NCBI RefSeq assembly: GCF_007558815.1
Contig: NZ_VLTJ01000039.1
Span: forward strand, 1 to 64,000
DNA length: 64,000 bases
From: Verticiella sediminum
GTDB taxonomy: Bacteria > Pseudomonadota > Gammaproteobacteria > Burkholderiales > Burkholderiaceae_B
Direction of reading: 5' to 3'
Under the pieces are notes generated by a model. The model did no database searches and was not told the origin of the DNA. It was given only the letters and a program-made list of their open reading frames with translations. Positions 1 to 8,944 of this stretch are shown here, one piece after another. The stretch's first letter is position 1. Each line of letters starts with the position of its first letter. A program made the position numbers and the translations under genes.

Positions 1-8
1 CCCGCGCT

Positions 9-1016
9 TCAATAGCGCAGGCATATCTTGCCAAAGTGCTTCGCGGTTTTCTGGTGCGCAAATGCCTCGGCCATCTGTTCCAACGGATAGCTGCTGTCGA
101 TAACGGGGCGCCAACGGAAGTTTTCCAGCGCCCGCACCATATCCTGCTGGTGTTCGCGGCTGCCGACGATCAGGCCGCGCAAGGTTTGCTGCTTGCGCAT
201 CATCTCAACGGTGGGGATGCTGCCGGCAAAGCCCGTGAGCACCCCGATCAGGGCAATATGGCCGCCGGCAGCGCAGGCGCGGATCGACTGGGGCAACGTG
301 CCGGGGCCGCCCACCTCCACCACGATGTCGACGCCACGGCCGCCCGTCGCCGCCAGCACCACGTCGCCCCATTCGGGCTGGTCCTTGTAGTTGACGACCT
401 GATCGGCGCCAAGGGCCAGCAGGCGTGCCTGCTTGGCGTCGGACGAGGTTGTGGCAATGACCCGCGCGCCCATGGATTTGGCCATTTGCAGCGCAAAGAT
501 GGAGACCCCGCCCGTGCCCAGCACCAGCACCGTGTCTCCCGCTTGAATACGGCCGTCCACCACCAGCGCGCGCCAGGCGGTAAGGCCGGCCGTGGTCAGC
601 GTGGCGGCCTCTTCGTGCGAGTAGCCCTTGGGCGCGGCGGTAAATGCCTGGACAGGCATGTTGACCCGTTCACGGGCAAAGCCGTCCACGCCATCGCCGG
701 GAACCGTCTGGAAAGTGCTGGGCACGGCGCGGCCCGCCTGCCAATGCGGGAAAAAGCACGACACCACGTTATCGCCCACGGCGAACTCCGTCACGTCCGG
801 GCCCACGGCGGTCACCACGCCCGCACCGTCGGCCATGGGAATGCGGCCATCCTCCGCGCGGGCGTGGCCCGTCACGACGCCCAGATCGTGGTAGTTGAGC
901 GAACTGGCGTGGACGCGCACCTGGATCTCGCCCGCCTTGGGCGCGCCGGGAGAGGGTAGCTCGACGAGACGAAGGTGGTCCAGGCCACCGGGATGTTGGA
1001 GTTGAATGGCTTTCAT
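9..1016 (-). CDS. Medium-chain NAD(P)-dependent alcohol dehydrogenase / quinone-reductase-like oxidoreductase
   Basis: A 335-residue medium-chain dehydrogenase/reductase. A GroES-like N-terminal domain (about residues 1-125, with SSLNYHDLGVVTG) is followed by a Rossmann domain with the nucleotide-binding run VLVLGTGGVSIFALQMAKS. The CxxC-type structural zinc loop of classical alcohol dehydrogenases is not visible, and Asn-Tyr-His-Asp replaces the usual catalytic Cys region, so a zinc-free quinone- or enone-reductase role is plausible. It is divergent from the AraC gene to the right across a 291-base spacer, so that regulator may control it. The length is normal. The substrate cannot be read from sequence. 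Confidence 0.85.
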   Translation of the reverse strand: MKAIQLQHPGGLDHLRLVELPSPGAPKAGEIQVRVHASSLNYHDLGVVTGHARAEDGRIPMADGAGVVTAVGPDVTEFAVGDNVVSCFFPHWQAGRAVPSTFQTVPGDGVDGFARERVNMPVQAFTAAPKGYSHEEAATLTTAGLTAWRALVVDGRIQAGDTVLVLGTGGVSIFALQMAKSMGARVIATTSSDAKQARLLALGADQVVNYKDQPEWGDVVLAATGGRGVDIVVEVGGPGTLPQSIRACAAGGHIALIGVLTGFAGSIPTVEMMRKQQTLRGLIVGSREHQQDMVRALENFRWRPVIDSSYPLEQMAEAFAHQKTAKHFGKICLRY

Positions 1017-1307
1017 CGTTGTCCTCGCGATAGCCTGAGCGACTGGAAGAGCGCAGTCGGGTGGGCATGGTCAAATACCGGCAAAAGAAGAAGCCGCGGG
1101 CCAAAGACGGGGGGCAGCGGCCATCGGCGGAGAAAGGTACCAACAAATATATCATCGGCAGGCGCCCGGTATTCCGGCATCCGTACGAGCCAAGAAAGCG
1201 GGGTCGGCTCCAACCAGCGGAGATCGCTTTCACTTGACATTTCATGACAGAAACCTATGATCAACGGCTAAGATCCTCGTCGTGCTTCAACTATCACGGT
1301 TACCGGT

Positions 1308-2351
1308 ATGTCGTCACTTGTCCGTGCTGCGAGCCTGACCAACTACAGCGAGGTTGCTCGTGCGGTGGGACTCGACCCGGTGCGCATGCTTTATGACGTC
1401 GGATTGAGTCCGAGCGTACTGCGCGAACCCGACCTCATGATTACGGTCGAGCATGTCGGCAAGCTGCTGCATATGTCCGCCGTTATGTCGAGCAACGAGA
1501 ACTTCGGGCTGCGCATGGCCGAAACGCGCTTTCTGTCCAACCTCGGGGCGGTGGGGCTGTTGATCCGCGACCAGACGACGCTGCGCGACTCGCTTCAGGT
1601 ACTGATGCGTTATCAGGCGCTGCTCAACGGCGCATTATCGCTGGCCATCGAGGAGTATGGCGATCTTGTCGTCCTTCGCGAGGCGGGGATTGCCAGCAAG
1701 GCCAATCAATACACACGCCAGCGGGTCGAGCTGGCACTTGGCGTCATGGTGCGCATGATACGCCAGCTCCTGGCCCCCGATTGGCAACCACGGCGCGTCT
1801 GCTTCGAGCATTCGGCGCCGCGCGACACGAGTATGCACCTTCGTTTTTTTGGCCGTAGCATCGAGTTCGACGCCGACTACAATTGCATCGTCTGTACGAA
1901 AGCCGATCTCGATACGCGCAACAGTTCTGCCGACCCGGCAATGGTGCGCTACGCGCAGCAGTTGCTGGACAAATCCGTGGTGTCGCCGCAGGCAACGATA
2001 CTCGAAGACGTGCGGCGTACGATCCTGCTGCTGTTGCCCAGCGGGCGTTGCGGCATTGAGCAGGTGGCCGGACACCTGGGGGTGGTAACCCGTACCGTAC
2101 AGCGCCGGTTGGCGGAGCAGGGGCAGAGTTTCTCGTCCGTCGTGAACGAAATTCGCAAGGAACTCGCCACGCGCCATGTCATCGAGAGCGATCGTCCCTT
2201 GACCGAGGTGGCGACTTTGCTTGGGTTCTCCGCGCCCAGCGTATTCTCTCGCTGGTATCACACGCAATTCGGTTGCAGCGCCAAGGATAGCCGTGCCGCA
2301 CTTGTCGCTGCCCGCCGTCCGCCCGCTTATACGCAGCGTACGCCGGCGTAG
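1308..2351 (+). CDS. AraC-family transcriptional regulator with arabinose-binding-like N-terminal domain
   Basis: A 347-residue regulator. The N-terminal two thirds resemble the Arabinose_bd (PF12625) sensor domain of the OruR/ArgR-like AraC subgroup (NYSEVARAVGLDPVRMLYDVGL near the start). The C-terminal ~100 residues form the two-helix-turn-helix AraC domain, with VAGHLGVVTRTVQRRLAEQG and LTEVATLLGFSAPSVFSRWYHTQFG. It is transcribed away from the oxidoreductase on its left and convergent with the hydrolase on its right. The first ATG was taken; no strong ribosome-binding site is visible. This subgroup often activates adjacent catabolic genes, so the neighbouring oxidoreductase is the likely target. 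That link is inference. Confidence 0.88.
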   Translation: MSSLVRAASLTNYSEVARAVGLDPVRMLYDVGLSPSVLREPDLMITVEHVGKLLHMSAVMSSNENFGLRMAETRFLSNLGAVGLLIRDQTTLRDSLQVLMRYQALLNGALSLAIEEYGDLVVLREAGIASKANQYTRQRVELALGVMVRMIRQLLAPDWQPRRVCFEHSAPRDTSMHLRFFGRSIEFDADYNCIVCTKADLDTRNSSADPAMVRYAQQLLDKSVVSPQATILEDVRRTILLLLPSGRCGIEQVAGHLGVVTRTVQRRLAEQGQSFSSVVNEIRKELATRHVIESDRPLTEVATLLGFSAPSVFSRWYHTQFGCSAKDSRAALVAARRPPAYTQRTPA

Positions 2352-2406
2352 AATCGCCCGCCTGTGCCCGGCCGTAAACGGCAGTGCGCTCATGAGAGGG
2401 AGCGGC

Positions 2407-2967
2407 TTAACGCAGTTCTTCAAGCAATTCCGCCGCACGCGGCCATTCGCCAAATCCCGAAGCCGGGTTGAGATGGCCCACCGCTCCGACATCGATCAGG
2501 CGACTGCCCCAGGATTCCGCCATTGCTCTGACGCGTTCGATGCGGGCAAGAGGGTCGTTCGTGCTGGCCGCCACAATGGACGGGAATGGCAGGCGCGACA
2601 TGGGTATGGGCATCCAGCCGTTATCGCGCAGAGCCTCCATCGTCGGATAGCCGGCGGGCAGGGGCGCTTCGAAGTCCGGGGGCGCTGCGAGCAGAGCGCC
2701 TTTGATCTCACGCTGGTGCTTTTGCGCCCAGTGCACCGTGATCATCACCCCGGCGCTGTGTGACACCAGGACAACCGGTCCAGTGATACCGGCCAGTGCG
2801 TCATCGAGCGCCTCGACCCTGGCCGCACAGCTCAGTTTGTCGTGTTCCAGCGGCGGCACTGTTCGGGTATTGCGCAGCTTGGCCGCAAGAAGCGTTTGCC
2901 AATGATCCTCGACATGATCCCGCAGGCCGGGAACGAACAATATCGTTGGAGACGAAGTAGCGGTCAC
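2407..2967 (-). CDS. RBBP9/YdeN-type serine hydrolase (alpha/beta fold)
   Basis: A small alpha/beta hydrolase of the RBBP9/YdeN family. It has the FVPGLRDHVEDHWQ start, the nucleophile elbow VLVSHSAGV and a C-terminal GHLN histidine typical of the family. The frame is open back to a TTG at 3063 that overlaps the stop of the upstream gene, but homology begins only near residue 33. A GTG at 2967 gives 186 residues, the usual family length, and was chosen; the TTG alternative (218 residues) stays possible through translational coupling. It lies directly downstream of the quinone oxidoreductase on the same strand. The physiological substrate is unknown. Confidence 0.8.
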   Translation of the reverse strand: MTATSSPTILFVPGLRDHVEDHWQTLLAAKLRNTRTVPPLEHDKLSCAARVEALDDALAGITGPVVLVSHSAGVMITVHWAQKHQREIKGALLAAPPDFEAPLPAGYPTMEALRDNGWMPIPMSRLPFPSIVAASTNDPLARIERVRAMAESWGSRLIDVGAVGHLNPASGFGEWPRAAELLEELR

Positions 2968-3059
2968 TGAATCCAAATCCGTAAACGTATTGGCGGGAGC
3001 TGCGTCTCTTGCGGGGTGGGGCCTTCCGGCGGGCCCGGATTTGCCGACAAGGGCGAAAC

Positions 3060-4040
3060 TCAAATCACGAAAATCGAAGAGCCCGTGGTCTTTCGGGCTT
3101 GCAGGTCCCGGTGCGCCTGCACTGCGTCCTGCAAGGCGTACTTCTGATTGATTTCGATGCGTATGCGGCCTGCCGACACATGGCCGAACAGCTCATCGAC
3201 CAATTGCGCCTTTTCCTGCGGATCGGCGATGTAGTCGGCCAGACCGGGGCGGGTGATATAGGCAGAACCTTTGCGGGCGAGGATCGCGGGGTCGAACGGC
3301 GGGATTTTCCCGGAGGCGGTGCCTACGCATACCAGCAGGCCGCGGCGTTTGAGCGAATCCAGCGAGGCCATGAAAGTATCTTTGCCCACGCTGTCGAACA
3401 CCACTGAAACGCCCGCGCCGTCGGTGATTTCGCGCACACGCTTGGCGACGTCTTCGCGGGTGTAGTAGACGATATGGTCGCAACCGTGGGCGCGCGCTAT
3501 TTCGGCCTTGGCCTCGGTAGAGACGGTTCCGATCACATTGAGGCCCAGAAGCTTGGCCCACTGGCACACGATGAGGCCCACACCACCGGCTGCAGCATGC
3601 AGCAACAGGGTCTCACCACGCTGGAACGGGTAGATCTTTCGGCATAGATAGGCGGCGGACAAGCCGCGCATGGTCATCGCTGCGGCGGTGTCGCAACTGA
3701 TGGCCTCGGGCAATTTGATCAGCAAGTCCGCGGCGATCAGCCGTTCGGTGCTGTAGGCGCCCAGTGTGTTGGTGAAGCCCGTGTAGGTCACGCGCTCGCC
3801 AACCGACAGATGGGTCACGCCGGGGCCGACGGCTTCGATCACTCCGGACGCCTCATTGCCGATGCCGCTGGGAAGCGGAACCGGGTAGATGCCCTGGCGA
3901 AAGTAGGTGTCGGCAAAGTTCAAGCCGACGGCCACGTGGCGCAGACGCACCTCGCCCGGCCCCGGCGCCCCGACCTCAACCTGTTCAAAACGCAATACCT
4001 CGGGCCCGCCGGTTTCATGGAATGTGACTGCTGTCGTCAT
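3060..4040 (-). CDS. NADPH:quinone oxidoreductase (zeta-crystallin/Qor type)
   Basis: A 326-residue Qor-like protein. The GLNFADTYFRQGIYP segment sits in the GroES-like domain and the Rossmann fingerprint LLHAAAGGVGLIVCQWAK follows at mid-protein; no zinc ligands are seen. Family members reduce quinones one electron at a time using NADPH in the cytoplasm. Its stop codon overlaps the frame of the downstream hydrolase, suggesting a two-gene operon. It is divergent from the TauD-type dioxygenase across a 415-base spacer that carries a 22-bp palindrome. The general call is secure; the specific substrate is not. Confidence 0.88.
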   Translation of the reverse strand: MTTAVTFHETGGPEVLRFEQVEVGAPGPGEVRLRHVAVGLNFADTYFRQGIYPVPLPSGIGNEASGVIEAVGPGVTHLSVGERVTYTGFTNTLGAYSTERLIAADLLIKLPEAISCDTAAAMTMRGLSAAYLCRKIYPFQRGETLLLHAAAGGVGLIVCQWAKLLGLNVIGTVSTEAKAEIARAHGCDHIVYYTREDVAKRVREITDGAGVSVVFDSVGKDTFMASLDSLKRRGLLVCVGTASGKIPPFDPAILARKGSAYITRPGLADYIADPQEKAQLVDELFGHVSAGRIRIEINQKYALQDAVQAHRDLQARKTTGSSIFVI

Positions 4041-4455
4041 GTTGTCTCTTGTCTGGTGAAAAGTCGCGCGAATTGGCTGCTGTCCGCCGGCTCTCGTGTT
4101 GCGCTGGACTCGTGTCTGCCCGACCCGCGACGATGGCTCACATCATTTGGCTAGGCCCGAAATTGCGCTTTGCTTTGCATGCCATGAGGTTTGCAAATCA
4201 TGACTTTTCGTGCCGAGCCCGCTCATGCTGGAAGCCGCCTCGCCCGGCCGACGAGGCGTGCAGGCCGTGTCCCACAACCGATCCGACCCGCATCGGTCAG
4301 CATGATATTATTTATGTCGACATAAATAAAGTAGTTTGATATCGTCTTCTACCACGTGGAGGAACGAGGGCGTGCTGCGGCATCGCAGCAGCGTGGTGCG
4401 TGACCAGAGCCCGGCGACGGGTGTGTCGCCCGCCAAAGACCAGGAGATATCTATC
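4041..4455. other. Divergent intergenic region between quinone reductase and dioxygenase
   Basis: This 415-base spacer holds no convincing gene on either strand. Its only strong structure is the 22-bp perfect palindrome at 4308-4329, in a short AT-rich patch that contrasts with the surrounding GC-rich DNA and probably belongs to the dioxygenase promoter. The ribosome-binding site AGGAGA for the dioxygenase lies at 4442-4447. Confidence 0.6.
4308..4329. promoter_or_regulatory. 22-bp perfect palindrome, candidate GntR/FCD operator
   Basis: The central 16 bases TTTATGTCGACATAAA (4311-4326) extend to a perfect 22-bp inverted repeat. The half-site has the TNGTCNNAC-like spacing typical of FadR-subfamily GntR operators. 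The site is 127 bases upstream of the dioxygenase start, and a GntR/FCD regulator is encoded just downstream of that enzyme. The pairing of regulator and site is inference from position and symmetry. Confidence 0.6.
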
Positions 4456-5301
4456 ATGATGAAAGTGGATCGGCTGACCGCCTGCATCGGCGCCGAGGTG
4501 TCCGGTGTGAGCTTGGGCGACGCATCCCGGGATGCGGGGCTCTTTGACGACATCAAGGCGCTGCTGCTCCAACATCGCGTCCTGTTCTTTCGGGATCAGG
4601 ACATCACACGGGCCGAGCATGTCGCCTTTGCGCACAGGTTCGGGGATCTGGAGGCGCATCCGGTTGCGGGAAGCGATCCGGCGCATCCCGGCCTGGTGCA
4701 GATCTATCGGTCGGAGGCAAAGAACCCGTACGAGAACAACTACCACACCGACGGACTCTGGCGGCCAAACCCGTCCATGGGTGCCGTGCTGCGCTGTATC
4801 GAGTGTCCCGAGGTCGGCGGCGACACCATATGGGTGAACATGGTCGAGGCTTACCGGCAATTGCCCGATGACATCAAGAAGCGCATCGAGGGGTTGCGAG
4901 CGAAAAGCAGCATCGAGCATTCGTTCGGCGCGGTCATGGATCCGGAAGAGCGTCGGAGGCTCGCGGCGCAGCATCCCGAGGTGGAGCACCCCGTCGTGCG
5001 CACGCACCCGGAGACCGGCGAGAAGATTCTCTATGTCGCCAGCTTCACGACGCATTTCGTCAACTACCATACGACCGAGAATGTGCGCCATGGCCTGGAC
5101 AAGACGCCCGGCGCGGGCCTGCTGCTAAACTATTTGCAGAGCCAGGCATCCATTCCCGAGTATCAGGTGCGCTTCCGTTGGAAGCCCAACAGTGTTGCGA
5201 TCTGGGACAACCGTTCGACTCAGCACTACGCGGTCATGGATTACTGGCCGGCTCCTCGCAGGATGGAACGCGCCGGAATCGAAGGGGATGTTCCTTACTG
5301 A
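4456..5301 (+). CDS. TauD/TfdA-family Fe(II)/2-oxoglutarate dioxygenase
   Basis: A 281-residue TauD/TfdA dioxygenase. Iron ligands are visible as His97-x-Asp99 (NYHTDGLW) and His257 (RSTQHYAV), with Arg268/269 available to bind the 2-oxoglutarate carboxylate. The frame opens at 4336, but the ATG-ATG at 4456 was chosen because AGGAGA lies 8-13 bases upstream and family homology begins there. Such enzymes hydroxylate taurine, 2,4-D, sulfate esters or other small acids, releasing CO2 and succinate. It is followed at once by a GntR regulator and then by binding-protein and BKACE genes, suggesting the first oxidative step of one catabolic route. The substrate is unknown. Confidence 0.88.
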   Translation: MMKVDRLTACIGAEVSGVSLGDASRDAGLFDDIKALLLQHRVLFFRDQDITRAEHVAFAHRFGDLEAHPVAGSDPAHPGLVQIYRSEAKNPYENNYHTDGLWRPNPSMGAVLRCIECPEVGGDTIWVNMVEAYRQLPDDIKKRIEGLRAKSSIEHSFGAVMDPEERRRLAAQHPEVEHPVVRTHPETGEKILYVASFTTHFVNYHTTENVRHGLDKTPGAGLLLNYLQSQASIPEYQVRFRWKPNSVAIWDNRSTQHYAVMDYWPAPRRMERAGIEGDVPY

Positions 5302-5390
5302 GGATGTGCCGCGGATTTCTCGATATGCCAATTCGGAGCCAGTAGTGTCGAATTGTGAAGCTCGACAAGAAATGGACTTCATGTTGCGTC

Positions 5391-6185
5391 ATGGCTCGAA
5401 ATAAAACCGAGAACATTCCGGATCTTTCCACACTGCTTACGCCCAAGAATGCATTGATGCTGGCTGTCGAGCGGGCGGTGCTGCGCGGTCGGGAGTGGGC
5501 GTACACTTCGGCGCCGATTGCCGAGCAGATTGCCGTCCGGCTGGCGGCCGTCATTACGCTCGACCTGGTGAAAGCGGGGCAGCGCCTATTGGAAAAGGAC
5601 ATCAGCGAGGTGCTGCGCGTGAGTCGGGCTCCTGTGCGCGAGGCCCTGCACATACTGGAGCGCGACCGCCTCGTCGAGTTCCAGCCCCGGCGTGGTGCCA
5701 TCGTTACGGCGCCTGACGAGGATGAACTTCGCGACATCTTTCGCGTGCGCAGTGTCCTGTACCTCACCATGCTCGAAGAGGTGGCGCGTGCAAGCCCGGT
5801 CGAACTCGAGGCATTGCTGATCGCGCATATGCCCAAACTGGCGAAGGCGGCCAATGAGTCGGCAGACGCCTATACCGTGGAAAGTTTCCTTCTGAATTTC
5901 GCGGTGGTCAGTCTGTGCCGCAATCGACTCCTCGTCGATATCCTGCATTCCATTTCCTTGCGAACGATGCGTTATGTCCGGCTGGGATTCGTGGCTGCGC
6001 CGCAGGCGATCCAGACATCCTGCCAAGCCTGGCATGAACTGCAAATGGCCACAACCCAGCGTGACGTCGAACAGCTCATTTCCCTTGCGTCTTCACGCCT
6101 GGACGAAGCAAGAGACGCTGCCATTCGGACGCTCGATCCGGAGCCGGAATCAAGCCGGCGGACGCATGCCCGTAAAACGGCCTGA
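5391..6185 (+). CDS. GntR-family regulator with FCD ligand-binding domain
   Basis: An N-terminal winged helix (IAEQIAVRLAAVITLDLVKAGQRL, then VSRAPVREALHILERDRLVEFQPRRGAIV) is followed by an all-helical FCD domain, placing this in the FadR subfamily. Start choice is uncertain: a GTG at 5355 gives 276 residues, the ATG at 5391 gives 264, and neither has a good ribosome-binding site. It lies about 90 bases after the dioxygenase on the same strand. It probably senses the substrate or an intermediate of the 4.4-10 kb block and binds the palindrome at 4308-4329. A TGTCGAC half-site at 6649-6655, ahead of the next binding-protein gene, could be a second weaker target. Confidence 0.85.
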   Translation: MARNKTENIPDLSTLLTPKNALMLAVERAVLRGREWAYTSAPIAEQIAVRLAAVITLDLVKAGQRLLEKDISEVLRVSRAPVREALHILERDRLVEFQPRRGAIVTAPDEDELRDIFRVRSVLYLTMLEEVARASPVELEALLIAHMPKLAKAANESADAYTVESFLLNFAVVSLCRNRLLVDILHSISLRTMRYVRLGFVAAPQAIQTSCQAWHELQMATTQRDVEQLISLASSRLDEARDAAIRTLDPEPESSRRTHARKTA

Positions 6186-6301
6186 CCGGCCCTCGGCCTG
6201 AGCACGGCGTACTCGCTGCAGGGGCAGGCTGGCGGCGGGAGCCGCACCACAAGCAAGTCCATATTGATCCGTTTGCCCAGCGTGGGCGATCTATCGGCGC
6301 G

Positions 6302-6397
6302 GGCACCGCGCCCGGCGTGCTCGCACGCTACCCCGACGATGGGCATGCACCGATCGACAGCAACCGGGTCGAGCGCCGGATCCGCCCGCGTGCCTGA
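6302..6397 (+). mobile_element. IS66-family transposase C-terminal remnant
   Basis: The + frame ending at the TGA at 6395-6397 reads GVLARYPDDGHAPIDSNRVERRIRP. This matches the pattern of the conserved end of IS66 TnpC proteins (ALxRYLDDGRxPIDNNxxExAIRP), with several substitutions. No start, no other catalytic segments and no inverted repeats could be found, so this is a short degenerate fossil. It lies between the GntR gene and the first Bug gene, at the seam of the catabolic block. Confidence 0.55.
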
Positions 6398-6706
6398 GTG
6401 ACGTGCTCACGCGCTGCCCACGCAAAAGAACCATCAAATCCAGGAATCGCTGCAGCACCCATGGACCGCTGGCCGCTGAAGGCGCTGGGGCAAGGTGGGA
6501 CTGGCGGGCACCTGCATCGCATCCGCAGCCTCGAGCCTGCCTGGGGCGTTCGGGCTTGTGTCCATCGGTGGCATGAACTGCAAAATCGGTGTCGCGTAAT
6601 GGAAAGCGTATAGCCCGCGGGGCGCTCAAACTTCATGCATAAGAAGTTTGTCGACCGATGCCATCGACACGATCGGGCGGTCACCGGAACTCCAAGAGCA
6701 GAGACC
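6398..6706. other. Unassigned intergenic DNA after the IS66 remnant
   Basis: No gene is supportable here. Short frames exist on both strands but none shows a recognisable family. The sequence may be further insertion-element debris. A TGTCGAC motif at 6649-6655 shares the core of the 4308-4329 palindrome. Confidence 0.4.
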
Positions 6707-6718
6707 AGGAGAGACAGA

Positions 6719-7711
6719 TTGCAGAAGCTGAATAAAAGAAAATCGCTTGCGTGCCTGATGGCGGCCGCGCTGAGCGCCCTCATCCCCGGATCCGTGGCGC
6801 TGGCCGATACCACCTGGCCGAACAAGCCCATCCGCCTGCTGGTGGCGGGCACCCCGGGCGGTACTGCCGACGCGTTGACTCGCGTGCTGGCCGAGGGCTT
6901 GCACAAAGAGCTTGGCCAACCGGTGATCGTGGAGTCCAAGCCCGGCGCATCGGGGGGTATCGCGATACGGGAGCTGATGGTCAATGGCAAGGATGGCTAT
7001 ACCTTCCTGGTCATCCAGAGCGGCGCGGTCAGCGAGATGCCCTTGGCCTACAAGGTGGATTACCAGCCTTTTGACGATATGAAGCCCTTGGTCAAATTGA
7101 GCCATACGGGGCTGGTTCTGGTCGCCAACAAAGACCTGAATCTGAACACGCTGCAAGACGTGGTGAAGTACGGCCAGGAGCAAAAGGACGGCGTCAATTT
7201 CGCGTCGTATGCAACCGGACTGAGAGGGCACACCTCCGGCATATTGCTGGGCCAGCTCACGCACATGGAGATGCACTATATCGGCTACAAGGGGTCGCCG
7301 CAGGCCCTGGTCGACTTGGTCGGCGGCCGGTTCCCGTTGATGTTCGACGGCATCACCACGTCGCTGCCGCTCATCAAGAGCGGGAAAATCACGCCGATCG
7401 CCGTCAGCTATCCGACACGGATCGGTGAATTGCCGGATGTGCCTACCTTCAAGGAACTGGGGTATCCGCAGCTATCCAAAGCGGGCTGGTTTGCCGTATG
7501 GACGCAGCCTGACGTGCCGGCGGATATTCAGCAGAAAGTGCGTGACGCCACCCTGGCGTATCTGAAGCAACCCGCCTCCGTGAGCCGCATCAAGGCGCTG
7601 GGAATGGAGCCTGGTGACGAGATGACGAGCGATCAGCTCACTGCGGATCTGCATGAGGCCTACCAGGAGCAGGAGGCCCTGCTGAAATCAATCGATTACA
7701 AGGCCGAGTAA
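6719..7711 (+). CDS. Bug-family (TctC) periplasmic solute-binding protein
   Basis: A tripartite tricarboxylate transporter receptor. It has a Sec signal peptide (KRKSLACLMAAALSALIPGS, cleavage near VALA-D), then the family opening TWPNKPIRLLVAGTPGGTAD, PVIVESKPGASGG and the LPDVPTFKELGYP hinge segment. The frame is open from 6635, but a TTG at 6719 preceded by AGGAGA at 6707-6712 gives 330 residues starting with a proper signal peptide and was chosen. Bug proteins bind carboxylates or amides in the periplasm and deliver them to TctAB permeases; none is encoded nearby. The BKACE gene follows after 38 bases, so both probably serve the same substrate. Confidence 0.9.
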   Translation: MQKLNKRKSLACLMAAALSALIPGSVALADTTWPNKPIRLLVAGTPGGTADALTRVLAEGLHKELGQPVIVESKPGASGGIAIRELMVNGKDGYTFLVIQSGAVSEMPLAYKVDYQPFDDMKPLVKLSHTGLVLVANKDLNLNTLQDVVKYGQEQKDGVNFASYATGLRGHTSGILLGQLTHMEMHYIGYKGSPQALVDLVGGRFPLMFDGITTSLPLIKSGKITPIAVSYPTRIGELPDVPTFKELGYPQLSKAGWFAVWTQPDVPADIQQKVRDATLAYLKQPASVSRIKALGMEPGDEMTSDQLTADLHEAYQEQEALLKSIDYKAE

Positions 7712-7749
7712 CTCGCCTCCCACCCTCTTCAACCTGGAGACCTATCGCC

Positions 7750-8808
7750 ATGAATTTCCTCGACGGGCACTTGTATCCCGAGAACCAACAGCCTCTCGTC
7801 ATTACCGCGGCTCCCTACGCGCCAGGCTGGATTCCTGCGGACTTCCCGGAAGACATTCCGATCACCATGGAAGAGCAAATCCAGAAGGCCGTGGATTGCT
7901 ACGAGGCCGGCGCCACCGTGCTGCACTTGCACGTGCGTGAACCGGACGGCAAGGGCAGCAAGCGCCTGTCCATGTTCAATGAGCTCATCGCCGGCGTGCG
8001 CAAAGCCGTGCCTGACATGATCATCCAGGTAGGGGGTTCCATCAGCTTCGCTCCGGAGGGCGAGGAAGGCGAAGCCAAGTGGCTGTCCGACGATACGCGT
8101 CACATGTTGGCTGAACTCGATCCGAAGCCCGACCAGGTGACGGTGACGGTCAACACCACTCAGATGAACGTGACGGAACATGCCGGCATAGACGATTTCA
8201 ATGGCGTGTCGCGCGGCTTTCCCCACTTGTACAAGACCTACAAGGACATGATCGTTCCCTCGAATCCCAGCTTCGTCGAGGAACACATCCGTCGCCTGAC
8301 GGCTGCCGGCATCCAGAGCGAGTTCCAGGTCTACAACATCAATAGCTTCGAGACGATCGAGCGCATGATGCGCCGCGGCGTCTACAAGGGTCCGCTGGTG
8401 ATGAACTGGGTGGCCATCAGTGGCGGCATGGACCAGGCGAACATCTTCAACTTGGCCAATATGCTGCGCGCCGTTCCCGATGGCGCTGTGGTCACGGTGG
8501 AAAGTTCGGTGCTGAATGTGCTGCCCATCAATATGATCGGCATGGCTCTCGGGCTGCACGTGCGCTGCGGTATCGAGGACGTGCTCTGGAAGCAGGACCG
8601 CTCGGGCAAGATGACCTCTGTCGAGCAGATCCGGCAATTGGTGCGCATCGCCGGCGAATTCGGCCGTCCCATCGCCACTGCGCAGCAAGCCCGCGAGATC
8701 TGCAAGATCGGCGTGTTCTACGACACCGTGCAAGAGACGCTGCAGGCCAACGGCTTCGCGCCCAACCCCAAGGGTGGCAATCAAGGCTTCCTGCGCAAGC
8801 CGGACTAA
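7750..8808 (+). CDS. BKACE enzyme (beta-keto acid cleavage enzyme, DUF849)
   Basis: A 352-residue BKACE/DUF849 TIM-barrel protein related to 3-keto-5-aminohexanoate cleavage enzyme. The metal-binding HLHVRE motif follows GATV in the first third, and GGSISF and NTTQMNVTE segments are present. Family members condense a beta-keto acid with acetyl-CoA and release acetoacetate plus a new CoA ester. GGAG lies just before the ATG. It sits between two Bug binding-protein genes, which suggests uptake and thiolytic-type cleavage of a beta-keto acid. The side-chain specificity cannot be told by eye; aspects such as APYAPGW and the longer N-terminus indicate a subgroup different from lysine-fermentation Kce. 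Confidence 0.9.
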   Translation: MNFLDGHLYPENQQPLVITAAPYAPGWIPADFPEDIPITMEEQIQKAVDCYEAGATVLHLHVREPDGKGSKRLSMFNELIAGVRKAVPDMIIQVGGSISFAPEGEEGEAKWLSDDTRHMLAELDPKPDQVTVTVNTTQMNVTEHAGIDDFNGVSRGFPHLYKTYKDMIVPSNPSFVEEHIRRLTAAGIQSEFQVYNINSFETIERMMRRGVYKGPLVMNWVAISGGMDQANIFNLANMLRAVPDGAVVTVESSVLNVLPINMIGMALGLHVRCGIEDVLWKQDRSGKMTSVEQIRQLVRIAGEFGRPIATAQQAREICKIGVFYDTVQETLQANGFAPNPKGGNQGFLRKPD

Positions 8809-8944
8809 GCCTTCGGCGTTTGCGTGAGGGGTGCCGCGCTCGCCGAGGGGCGCGCCGTGGGGACCTCTTGCGGATGCAAGTATCACCGGAATGACCTGGC
8901 CGTCGGACAGCGGTGATGAGGCTTGCGGGTTAAGGAGACAATTG

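Noticed and set aside
1064-1135. Possible third copy of the 95-bp intergenic repeat
   Set aside because: Only the CGCTGCCCCC-like block and a loose GGCCCGCGGC stretch agree; block order and spacing do not hold up.
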